A DNA stretch of 64,000 bases from Ruegeria arenilitoris (GTDB taxonomy: Bacteria; Pseudomonadota; Alphaproteobacteria; Rhodobacterales; Rhodobacteraceae): positions 124,001 to 188,000 of the forward strand of contig NZ_WPZQ01000006.1 of NCBI RefSeq assembly GCF_013030265.1, given 5' to 3'. The position numbers and the translations under genes were made by a program. Positions within the stretch are counted from its first letter, which is position 1. The number at the start of each line of letters is the position of its first letter. Below the pieces are notes generated by a model. The model was not told the origin of the DNA. It searched no databases and was given only the letters and a program-made list of their open reading frames with translations. Positions 31,848 to 40,197 of the stretch are shown here, piece by piece.

Positions 31848-32762
31848 TCAGGCTTCTGCGCTCTTAACCACTTTCGCGATGTGCGAAATCATAAAGTCCA
31901 TGAACAGACGCGCCTTCGGGTCCTGGTGGCGGCGATGGGTGTACAAACACGCCATCTGCACCGGAACCGGAGGCGTTTGTGCAGCTACCTTCACCAGGCG
32001 TCCGGCCTTGAGATGATCAGCCACCTCAAAAACCGGCTTCATCGCGATGCCCTGCCCTGACAGCGCCCAATCGGTCAGCACATCACCGTCATCACATTCA
32101 AAACGGCCCGAGACTGCGAACCGCTTTGGCCCATCGGGCGTTTCAAGCAGCCATTGAAACTCGGTTGCCCCGGGGAAGCGCAGGTTCAGACACTCATGCC
32201 CGTCCGAGATCAGGTCCGCCCCTGTTTCCGGCATACCGCGACGTTCAACATAGTCTGGTGCCGCGCACAGCACGCGCTGACAGTCCGCAATCTTGCGGAT
32301 ACGCAACGTGCTGTCCTCGGGCTGTCCGATGAAGAACGCCAGATCCAGACCTTCGGTCGTCAGATCAACTGATCGGTCCGTCAGTCGCAGCCGGACATCG
32401 ATTTCAGGGTATTCTGAAAGAAAGTCAGGGACATGCGGCGCAAGTAATCGACGCCCCACCCCGAGAGGTGCGGCAACAAACAATGACCCCCGCGGCGCTT
32501 CGGTCAGATGCACGACCTGTGCTTCGGCCTCGTCTACGGCATCCAGAACCCCAACAGCACCGGGATAGAAGGCTCGCCCCTGTTCGGTTGGCGTCAGGTT
32601 CCGGGTGGTTCGCTGGAACAGGCGCACGCCCAGATGGTCCTCCAACTGCGAAATCCGCGCTGAAGTTACCGCAGGTGAGATACGCAAATCGCGCCCTGCA
32701 GCAGACATGCTGCCCAGATCGTAGACCCTGACAAAGGTTCGGATGTTATCGAGGTAGGACAT
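31848..32762 (-). CDS. LysR-family regulator, probable controller of urate catabolism
   Basis: A 304-residue LysR regulator. DNA-binding part: MSYLDNIRTFVRVYDLGSMS, AAGRDLRISPAVTSARISQL, FQRTTRNLTPTEQGRAFYPG. The ligand domain (about 90-300) has the AaeR/DmlR-subfamily style PRGSLFVAAPLGVGRRLLAP and LALSGQGIAM-like segment (DWALSGQGIAMKP). The ATG at 32762 has a GAGAAG site. It is divergent from puuD with a 95-base spacer between, and it converges with uraH. This position makes regulation of puuD by a purine breakdown product likely. The longer open frame to 32894 overlaps puuD and is not used. Confidence 0.87.
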   Translation of the reverse strand: MSYLDNIRTFVRVYDLGSMSAAGRDLRISPAVTSARISQLEDHLGVRLFQRTTRNLTPTEQGRAFYPGAVGVLDAVDEAEAQVVHLTEAPRGSLFVAAPLGVGRRLLAPHVPDFLSEYPEIDVRLRLTDRSVDLTTEGLDLAFFIGQPEDSTLRIRKIADCQRVLCAAPDYVERRGMPETGADLISDGHECLNLRFPGATEFQWLLETPDGPKRFAVSGRFECDDGDVLTDWALSGQGIAMKPVFEVADHLKAGRLVKVAAQTPPVPVQMACLYTHRRHQDPKARLFMDFMISHIAKVVKSAEA

Positions 32763-32857
32763 CTTCTCGTTTTTTTTGATACAGTTTGACAATATACGGG
32801 AATACCGAAGAAAAGCCCGCTTGCCTAGTGTGGCCGCAAGCAATCGGAGACATCTGC

Positions 32858-34081
32858 ATGTACGACTTCGCCGTGTTCTGGGACTGGATGGCATTCGCTG
32901 TGCGCTGGCTGCACGTGATTACCGCCATCGCGTGGATCGGATCGTCCTTTTATTTCATCGCGCTGGATCTTGGCCTGAACCGGGATATTCCCGGACCCGC
33001 TGACGGGGAGGAATGGCAGGTACACGGTGGTGGCTTCTATCACATCCAGAAATACCTAGTGGCACCCGAACGGATGCCGGACCACCTGACCTGGTTCAAA
33101 TGGGAAAGCTATGCGACCTGGCTCAGCGGGGCCGGATTGCTGATGATCATTTATTGGGTGGGCGGAGAGCTGTATCTGATCGACGCGCAGAAAGCCGATC
33201 TGGCACTATGGCAGGGCATCCTGATCTCGGCTGCGTCGCTGACTGTGGGTTGGCTGGTCTATGATTTCCTGTGCAAATCCGGTCTGGGAGAGCGTCCGAC
33301 CCTGTTGATGGTGCTGCTGTTTGTTCTGCTGGTGGCGATGGGTTGGGGATACAACCAGATCTTCACCGGCCGCGCGATGATGCTGCACCTTGGTGCCTTC
33401 ACCGCCACGATCATGACCGCAAACGTGTTCTTCATCATCATGCCGAACCAGCGGATTGTGGTGGACGACCTGAAGAACGGCCGCACGCCCGACCCGAAAT
33501 ACGGCAAGATCGCCAAGCTTCGGTCGACGCACAACAACTACCTGACATTGCCGGTCGTGTTCCTGATGCTGTCGAACCATTACCCGCTGGCCTTCGCGAC
33601 CGAATACAACTGGATCATTGCGGCGCTGGTGTTCCTGATGGGTGTCACAATCCGGCACTACTTCAACACCCGGCACGCACGTGCAGGTGACCCGACATGG
33701 ACGTGGTTGGTCACCGCACTGCTATTCATCGCGATCATGTGGCTGTCCACTGCCCCCATGTACAAACCGCTGGAAGAGGCCGAAGCACAGCCGCTGACGC
33801 CTTATGAACAGAAATTCGCGGCCGCGGACGGGTTTGAAGAGGCGCACGATATCGTGCTGGGCCGCTGTTCCATGTGCCACGCCCGCGAACCGGTTTGGGA
33901 AGGCATTCTATGGGCTCCCAAAGGCGTTCTGCTGGAAACCGAAGGTGACATCGCGCGGAATGCGCAGCAAATCTATCTGCAGTCGGGCGTCACACATGCA
34001 ATGCCCCCTGCCAACGTGACCTATATGGAACCCGAAGATCGCGAAGCCATCATTCGCTGGTTCAGAAACGCGGGCCTGTAA
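32858..34081 (+). CDS. puuD: membrane urate hydroxylase (urate oxidase) with cytochrome c domain
   Basis: PuuD-type factor-independent urate oxidase of 407 residues. The N-terminal membrane part (about eight helices, residues 10-300) includes AVRWLHVITAIAWIGSSFYF, GGFYHIQKYLVAPERMPDHL and STHNNYLTLPVVFLMLSNHY. The C-terminal part (about 310-407) is a periplasmic cytochrome c domain with heme motif CSMCH at 337-341 and a likely axial Met in HAMPPANVTYM. It oxidises urate to 5-hydroxyisourate and passes electrons to the respiratory chain, avoiding hydrogen peroxide. The ATG at 32858 has GGAGA upstream. Its product goes to UraH encoded 1 kb away. Confidence 0.92.
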   Translation: MYDFAVFWDWMAFAVRWLHVITAIAWIGSSFYFIALDLGLNRDIPGPADGEEWQVHGGGFYHIQKYLVAPERMPDHLTWFKWESYATWLSGAGLLMIIYWVGGELYLIDAQKADLALWQGILISAASLTVGWLVYDFLCKSGLGERPTLLMVLLFVLLVAMGWGYNQIFTGRAMMLHLGAFTATIMTANVFFIIMPNQRIVVDDLKNGRTPDPKYGKIAKLRSTHNNYLTLPVVFLMLSNHYPLAFATEYNWIIAALVFLMGVTIRHYFNTRHARAGDPTWTWLVTALLFIAIMWLSTAPMYKPLEEAEAQPLTPYEQKFAAADGFEEAHDIVLGRCSMCHAREPVWEGILWAPKGVLLETEGDIARNAQQIYLQSGVTHAMPPANVTYMEPEDREAIIRWFRNAGL

Positions 34082-34229
34082 AGCGACCACAGTTCAGGTC
34101 AAAATACCGGCCAGCGCACTAAACCCCTTTCCCTGAACGGGTTCAAATGCTCTAACATGAATTTAACGAGCTGCAGCAAGACACAATGCGGCGCGAGTGA
34201 TTTCGACTAGGGGCAGTTGGAGCCATCTG

Positions 34230-36035
34230 ATGCAGAGAAGCAGGCCGCGAGGCATTCTGGGGTGCTGGCTTTTGGGCACTCTGACGGCTTTGGCGCCAAC
34301 CGCTCTGTTCGCACTTGAAACCACCCTGGCGGCCCCCGGCGCCCCCAAGGAACTGGTTGAGCGTCTTAAGGAAACCTCCTCGGTCACAACTGCCGAAGCG
34401 CGTGGGCTTGATACGCCTCTGGAGATTTTGTCTGCCGCCCTGTCCGATTACCGCACGATCGTTCAGATCATGTATGACGAGGGGTATTTCGCCCCGGTTG
34501 TCAGCATCAAACTGGATGGGCAAGAGGCCGCGACCATCAGCTCTCTGACCGTGCCTGCGCAAATCAACCGCGCCACGATCACTGTTGATCCCGGGCCTCC
34601 ATACAACTTCGGAACCGCGGTGGTGCAACCACTGGCCCCCGAAACCGAACTGCCCGCTGATTTTGCCCCCGGAAAACGGGCAACCACCGGGGCGATACAA
34701 CAGGCTGCCTCGGCCGGAGTTCAGGGCTGGCGGGATGCAGGGCACGCGAAGGCCGATGTGGCCGACCAGAAGGTCATCGCACGTCACGCTCAGGCACGTC
34801 TGGATGCCCAGATTGATCTTGATCCCGGACGTCGGCTTACATTCGGCAAGATGTTCATCCATGGCGACACGGATGTCCGCACCCGTTCGATTGAAAAAAT
34901 CGCCGGTTTTCCGACGGGCGAGGTCTATTCACCGCAGCAGATTCAAAAGGTCGGCACCCGGTTGCGACGCACCGGAACATTCAGTGTCGTTTCGATTCAG
35001 GAGCGCGATACACCCAATCCCGATGGCACGCTGGATTTTGATGCAACATTCGAAGATCTGCCCAAACGTCGGCTGACATTCGGTGTCGAGCTTGCATCCC
35101 GGGATGGTCTCGACGTCACAGCAACCTGGACCCACCGTAACGTTTTTAAACGAGCCGAGCGGCTACGCTTTGAAGCTGCCATCCGAAACATAGGCGGGGC
35201 CGAAGATATCGATGGCCGCATCGGCCTGCGCCTTGATCAACCCGATCGTCTGGGTCCGGATGACAACACCTTCTGGAGCGCATTGCTGGAACGCAGAAAC
35301 ACAGAGAATTACAATGTGAGCGTAGCCTCGCTGGCCTATGGTGCTCGTCGCACATTCTCTGACAGGCTTTATGCCGAAGCAGCCGTTGGCTTCTCGGTAT
35401 CGAACGCAGATGACGCATATGGTGATGGCCGCAAGTTTCGATACTTTATCGTTCCGTTCCGTTCTGAATGGGATGAACGCGACAGCAAGGTAAGTGCTAC
35501 GCGCGGCTTTTATCTGGATAGCCAGGCCATGCCATTCGTTGGCGTTTCAGGAACCAAATCAGGTCTGCGGCTATTCTTTGACGGTCGCGCCTACACGGAT
35601 CTTCGCACTTCTGGTCGGCTGGTACTGGCCGGTCGCATACAGCTTGGGTCTGTAATCGGACCTCCGGCAGATGGGGTGACACCTGACTTTCTGTTCTTCT
35701 CGGGCGGGGCCGGAACGGTTCGCGGTCAACCCTATGAGAGTCTGGGCATTCCTGTTGGCACAGGGGTTGCGGGCGGTAAGTCTTTCCTTGGCTTCTCGGG
35801 TGAAGTGCGCGGCAAAGTATCAGAAAAGTTGTCGCTGGTTGGGTTTTACGACTACGGTATGGTCGATACTTCGTCCTTCGTAACCGCAGACGCAGAATTC
35901 CATTCAGGTGCGGGGATCGGCGTCAGGTATGATCTGGGCGGCTTCGGGCCGCTTCGGTTTGATCTGGCCTACCCCGTTCAGGGCGATACCGGCGATGGGT
36001 TGCAATTCTATCTTGGGATCGGACAAGCCTTTTGA
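34230..36035 (+). CDS. tamA: TamA, outer-membrane subunit of the translocation and assembly module
   Basis: Omp85-family barrel of 601 residues. A signal peptide ends near residue 30 (APTALFALE). POTRA-like segments follow to about residue 270 (for example LTFGKMFIHGDTDVRTRSIE, then IAGFPTGEVYSP). The C-terminal 16-stranded barrel starts with RLTFGVELASRDGLDVTATW and contains the VRGQPYESLG form of the family's VRG motif, then ends in FYLGIGQAF with C-terminal Phe. It works with TamB to insert outer-membrane proteins. I use the ATG at 34230 (TTGGAG nine bases upstream) instead of the GTG at 34197. The stop overlaps the tamB start by one base. Confidence 0.9.
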   Translation: MQRSRPRGILGCWLLGTLTALAPTALFALETTLAAPGAPKELVERLKETSSVTTAEARGLDTPLEILSAALSDYRTIVQIMYDEGYFAPVVSIKLDGQEAATISSLTVPAQINRATITVDPGPPYNFGTAVVQPLAPETELPADFAPGKRATTGAIQQAASAGVQGWRDAGHAKADVADQKVIARHAQARLDAQIDLDPGRRLTFGKMFIHGDTDVRTRSIEKIAGFPTGEVYSPQQIQKVGTRLRRTGTFSVVSIQERDTPNPDGTLDFDATFEDLPKRRLTFGVELASRDGLDVTATWTHRNVFKRAERLRFEAAIRNIGGAEDIDGRIGLRLDQPDRLGPDDNTFWSALLERRNTENYNVSVASLAYGARRTFSDRLYAEAAVGFSVSNADDAYGDGRKFRYFIVPFRSEWDERDSKVSATRGFYLDSQAMPFVGVSGTKSGLRLFFDGRAYTDLRTSGRLVLAGRIQLGSVIGPPADGVTPDFLFFSGGAGTVRGQPYESLGIPVGTGVAGGKSFLGFSGEVRGKVSEKLSLVGFYDYGMVDTSSFVTADAEFHSGAGIGVRYDLGGFGPLRFDLAYPVQGDTGDGLQFYLGIGQAF

Positions 36036-39000
36036 TGCGACGCGTTTCATATCCTCTGGTCTTTACAACCATGATGGTCGCAGCGCCTGTTGCAGTGCAG
36101 GCGCAGGAGGATGGCGGCGGCAGCATGCTCGAAAATTTCCTGCAGGACACGCTGTCCGGGGAAGACCGGAACATCAAGGTTATCGGGCTGCAGGGCGCGC
36201 TGAGTTCTCGTGCAACTATCGAAGAGATTACGGTCGCGGATGACGAAGGCGTCTGGCTAACGGTTAAAAACGCGGTACTGGACTGGAACCGGCTGGCACT
36301 TATACGCGGCCGGTTTTCGGTAAACGCTTTGACCGCAGAAGAAATTGATGTCGCCCGGGCACCCGGTACGACAACAAAAGAGGCAGAACCCACCTCGGCA
36401 GAGACCCAGCCCTTTCAGCTTCCCGAGCTCCCCGTATCCATCGAAATTGGCGAGATACGCATTGACGAAGTCTCGCTGGGCGAACCGTTGATCGGCGTGG
36501 CCGCTGAGCTTGCGGTGAACGGCAATCTATCGCTCGCGGATGGCGCGCTGGATACAAATCTAGCCATCAATCGGTTGGATCGAGCCGGAGATTCAATCAA
36601 TCTGGCCGCCGGGTTCCAGAATGAAACGCGGCAGATCGATCTGGATCTGACTGTGGCCGAAGCGTCTGGCGGCCTGATCTCGACTGCGCTGGGTATTCCC
36701 GACAGTCCGCCAATCGGGTTGACGGCCGAGGGATCAGGTCCGGTCACCGATTTTACTGCCGACATCGGGTTGAGCAGCGACAATGTTGATCGGGTCTCTG
36801 GTCAGGTTCGATTGCGCAGTGCAGACCAGACAAATGAGACATCCACCGATGGCATCGCCTTCACTGCCGATCTGAATGGCGACCTGACCCCGTTTCTGGC
36901 TGAGAACATGGATACGTTCTTTGGCACAGACACACGCTTGTTCGTTGATGGGCAAACCCATTCCGATGGCGCGCTGGATGTTTCAGATATCGAAATCACC
37001 TCGCAGGCTCTGAAACTGGAAAGCCAACTCAGCCTCGCAGCAGGTGGCAAATTGCAATTGGCTGCATTGCAGGGCCGCATCACGCCGCCTGATGGAGACA
37101 AAGTAGTTTTGCCGGTCAGCGGTGGGGACACTTCGATTGGTGCAGCTCAGATTTCGGCACTGTTCGACGCAAAGAACGGTAATCTCTGGGATCTGAGCGT
37201 TACGGCAGACGACGTCAACTCGCGTCAAATCAGTCTGAACCACGCGCGCATTACCGGTCAGGGGACCCTGGATCAGACCAGCGGCCTGAGCGTCGATGGT
37301 GACCTGCAGGCGGCACTCGACGGGATCGATATGGCCGATCCCGCACTTAATACCGCCATTGGTGACCGCATCACACTGGATGGTCAGTTCGACTATGGAA
37401 GCGATCAGTCGCTTAGGCTGTCGGGCTTTGAGCTGGTCGGAAGCGACTATGAGCTTGGGGCCGATGCGCAGATCAGTGGGCTCGCAACCGGTCTGCAGAT
37501 CGATGGCTCAGCTTCGTTACAGGCGACCGATCTGTCGCGCTTTTCCGAGCTTGCCAAACTCGACCTTGGTGGATCCGCTTCGGCTCGGGTTGAAGGCAAC
37601 GGATCGCCGCTGGAAGGCAGTTTTGACGGCAAACTGGTTGTCAGCGGGCGCGACCTTTCCACCGGTCGCGATGACATTGATCCAGTAATTGCCGGAGAAA
37701 CCGACATCGTACTGGATGGCAAACGCGGATCGGACGGTGTGACCATTCGGGAGTTCACCATCACTGGTGAAACCCTCAATGCGCAGGCGAATGGCGATGT
37801 CACCACCCCGGATGGGAACCTGACCATTGACGGGCAAGCCAATGTAAACGCCACCGACTTGTCGATCTTCTCAGGCCTCGCGCAGCGAGATCTGTCAGGT
37901 GCATTGCAAGCGCAGCTCGACGGCAAGGGCACGGTTCAGACACTCGAGTTCGACGGCACAGCCAGCGTAACCGGTGATGACATCCAAACCGGCATGGCAG
38001 AGTTTGACCCACTGCTGAACGGGCGTACAACCATCAAATTTGACGGCGCCAAATCCGGCGATCAGGTGGTAATCCGAAATGCCACCGTCAATGGCAATGC
38101 GCTGACCGCGCGTGTTGCAGCCACAATCGATGACCTTACTGGCAACCTGTCCGTCGATGGGCAGGCGCAGGTCAACGCACCTGATCTGTCTTTATTCTCT
38201 GGTATTACCGGTCGGGATCTGGCTGGATCGGTCAAAGCGAATGCAAAAGGCAAAGGTGCAAAAGGCAGCAAGACCTTCGATATTCAGGGCAGTGTGGATG
38301 CCAACGACATCAAAACCGGCATTGATACAGTCGATTCTCTTATCCAGGGGCGCACAACACTCACGGTAGACGCATTGAATGACGATCAGGGGCTGAACAT
38401 TCGAAACTTCCGCCTCAGCGGAACGGCCTTGTCCGCCAACGCGTCGGGTCAACTGGATCGGGAAGCTGGTGGACTGAATTTCTCTGCTGCATTGGATGAT
38501 CTCAGCCGTCTGTCGGCCACTTTGTCTGGGCCGCTGAAACTGGATGGGAACGTGGCCCCGACAGACACCGGGATTGAGGGCACTGCACGGCTTCAGGGGC
38601 CCGATAGCTCATATGCAAATCTAGTCGGCACAGTCGACACCAACGGCGCAGCCGATCTGGACTTCGATGCGAAGTTCAATCGTATCGAACGTTTTGCACC
38701 AGAATTCCCGGGCAGCCTTGCAGCCAAAGGCAGCGCCAAGCGCGACAACGGTGAATGGACGATCGATGCGAGCGCAGAAGGCCCGGCAGGCATCAATGGC
38801 AAAGTGGCCGGCACCTTTGACGAGGCAACAACCGCGGCCGACTTGACCGCTCAGGGCAGCGTGAATATCGGTATTGCGAATATCTTCATCACCCCCAACA
38901 AGATCGATGGAACCGCTCAGTTCAATCTGGCGCTGAAAGGTAAACCGTCGCTGGATGCGCTGAGCGGGTCGGTCACCACTTCGGGCACCTCGATGGCAAT

Positions 39001-40123
39001 CCCGGATGTCGGCCTGACCTTTACCGGCATCGGTGGATCGGTCGATCTGGCGCAAAGCCGGGCCACGGTCTCGCTGCAGGGTGGGGTCCGTGCCGGAGGG
39101 AACTTTACTGTCAGTGGTCCAGTAGATCTCAAACCACCTTTCAATGCGCAGATCACGACAGCGCTCAATAATCTCGTGCTGACAGATCAGTTGCTGTACG
39201 AAACGATCCTGAACGGCCAAATTGCGTTGACGGGGGCACTGGCGGGGAACAGCTCGCTCGCCGGGCAGATCAACTTTGGCGAAACCAATATCAATCTTGC
39301 CGCGGCTACCGGTGCCGTCGGCGCGGCACCGATCCCCGAGATCGAACACCTGAACGAAAGCAGCGCCAGCTATGTCACCCGGGAACGGGCCGGACTGGTC
39401 GAAGTGGAAGGCGCCAAAAAAAGCAACTCGCGCATCTCTCTGGACATTGGCCTGTCAGCTCCCAAAGCAGTCTTTGTACGCGGTCGTGGTGTAAACGCTG
39501 AACTCGGCGGCCGAATCCAGATCGGAGGGACGACGGCCGCCGTCGTTCCATCGGGGCAGATCGAACTGATCCGGGGTAACATCGACATTCTCGGGCGCCG
39601 ACTGGCCTTGACCAAAGGCATCGTCACGCTGCAAGGCGACCTGACGCCCTATATCGAGTTCGAATCTTCGACCAGTACATCTGATGGCACTGCCACAATC
39701 GAAATCGCCGGTCCGCTGGATTCACCCGAAGTTGACGTCTTCTCAGACCCGGAACGCCCGGCAGAAGAAGCGCTGGCGATGCTGTTGTTCGGCAACCGCT
39801 TCTCAGAACTCTCCCCATTCGTTATCGCCCAGATGGCAGCTTCTCTGGCGCAGTTGAGCGGCGCAGGCGGGGACGCGACCAAAGGTCTGAGGGACGCAAC
39901 CGGTGTCGATACGATCGATATTGGCGCAACCGAAGGCGGCGCTGGCCGTCTGGGCGCCGGCGCATATCTCAGTGACAATCTCTACACCGATTTCACTGTG
40001 AATACTGAGGGCGACACTGAGGTGAACCTGAACTTGGATGTCACAGACAGTTTCACGGTACGTGGCACGGTAGACGGACGTGGAGAAACCGGCATTGGTA
40101 TCTTTTTTGAACGCGACTATTAA
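36035..40123 (+). CDS. tamB: TamB, periplasm-spanning subunit of the translocation and assembly module
   Basis: DUF490/TamB protein of 1362 residues. An N-terminal signal-anchor (about residues 4-24, VSYPLVFTTMMVAAPVAVQA) is followed by a long beta-taco of short hydrophobic strands (residues 40-1000), then the C-terminal TamB domain (about 1010-1362) with SGQIELIRGNIDILGRRLAL, EIAGPLDSPEVDVFSDP, LLFGNRFSEL, and DNLYTDFTVNTEGDTEVNLN. It ends GRGETGIGIFFERDY, where the family ends in Y or F. TamB makes a hydrophobic bridge from inner to outer membrane, likely for lipid transfer or protein insertion. The ATG at 36035 shares one base with the tamA stop. Residues 497-823 hold three 109-residue repeats. 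Confidence 0.9.
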   Translation: MRRVSYPLVFTTMMVAAPVAVQAQEDGGGSMLENFLQDTLSGEDRNIKVIGLQGALSSRATIEEITVADDEGVWLTVKNAVLDWNRLALIRGRFSVNALTAEEIDVARAPGTTTKEAEPTSAETQPFQLPELPVSIEIGEIRIDEVSLGEPLIGVAAELAVNGNLSLADGALDTNLAINRLDRAGDSINLAAGFQNETRQIDLDLTVAEASGGLISTALGIPDSPPIGLTAEGSGPVTDFTADIGLSSDNVDRVSGQVRLRSADQTNETSTDGIAFTADLNGDLTPFLAENMDTFFGTDTRLFVDGQTHSDGALDVSDIEITSQALKLESQLSLAAGGKLQLAALQGRITPPDGDKVVLPVSGGDTSIGAAQISALFDAKNGNLWDLSVTADDVNSRQISLNHARITGQGTLDQTSGLSVDGDLQAALDGIDMADPALNTAIGDRITLDGQFDYGSDQSLRLSGFELVGSDYELGADAQISGLATGLQIDGSASLQATDLSRFSELAKLDLGGSASARVEGNGSPLEGSFDGKLVVSGRDLSTGRDDIDPVIAGETDIVLDGKRGSDGVTIREFTITGETLNAQANGDVTTPDGNLTIDGQANVNATDLSIFSGLAQRDLSGALQAQLDGKGTVQTLEFDGTASVTGDDIQTGMAEFDPLLNGRTTIKFDGAKSGDQVVIRNATVNGNALTARVAATIDDLTGNLSVDGQAQVNAPDLSLFSGITGRDLAGSVKANAKGKGAKGSKTFDIQGSVDANDIKTGIDTVDSLIQGRTTLTVDALNDDQGLNIRNFRLSGTALSANASGQLDREAGGLNFSAALDDLSRLSATLSGPLKLDGNVAPTDTGIEGTARLQGPDSSYANLVGTVDTNGAADLDFDAKFNRIERFAPEFPGSLAAKGSAKRDNGEWTIDASAEGPAGINGKVAGTFDEATTAADLTAQGSVNIGIANIFITPNKIDGTAQFNLALKGKPSLDALSGSVTTSGTSMAIPDVGLTFTGIGGSVDLAQSRATVSLQGGVRAGGNFTVSGPVDLKPPFNAQITTALNNLVLTDQLLYETILNGQIALTGALAGNSSLAGQINFGETNINLAAATGAVGAAPIPEIEHLNESSASYVTRERAGLVEVEGAKKSNSRISLDIGLSAPKAVFVRGRGVNAELGGRIQIGGTTAAVVPSGQIELIRGNIDILGRRLALTKGIVTLQGDLTPYIEFESSTSTSDGTATIEIAGPLDSPEVDVFSDPERPAEEALAMLLFGNRFSELSPFVIAQMAASLAQLSGAGGDATKGLRDATGVDTIDIGATEGGAGRLGAGAYLSDNLYTDFTVNTEGDTEVNLNLDVTDSFTVRGTVDGRGETGIGIFFERDY
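37523..38503 (+). repeat. 109-residue (327 bp) repeats inside TamB
   Basis: Three units start at 37523, 37850 and 38177, exactly 327 bases apart. Their first residues are ATDLSRFSELAKLDLGGSAS, ATDLSIFSGLAQRDLSGALQ and APDLSLFSGITGRDLAGSVK. Each continues with G[RDS]D[LI].TG.D..DPL..G.T-like and DG..I.....NG-like blocks. A degenerate fourth start (ALDDLSRLSATLSGPLK) follows at about 38489. Confidence 0.8.
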
Positions 40124-40197
40124 ATGCCTCTCGCAGCGGTGACTTGACCCTCTGTCAGGGGCATGCAGGATCGGCTTGAAACAGCAGCCGAGCCATT

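Noticed and set aside
34096-34140. Long-loop inverted repeat GTTCAGG/CCTGAAC after puuD as a terminator
   Set aside because: The loop is about 30 bases and no T-run follows; chance pairing cannot be excluded.
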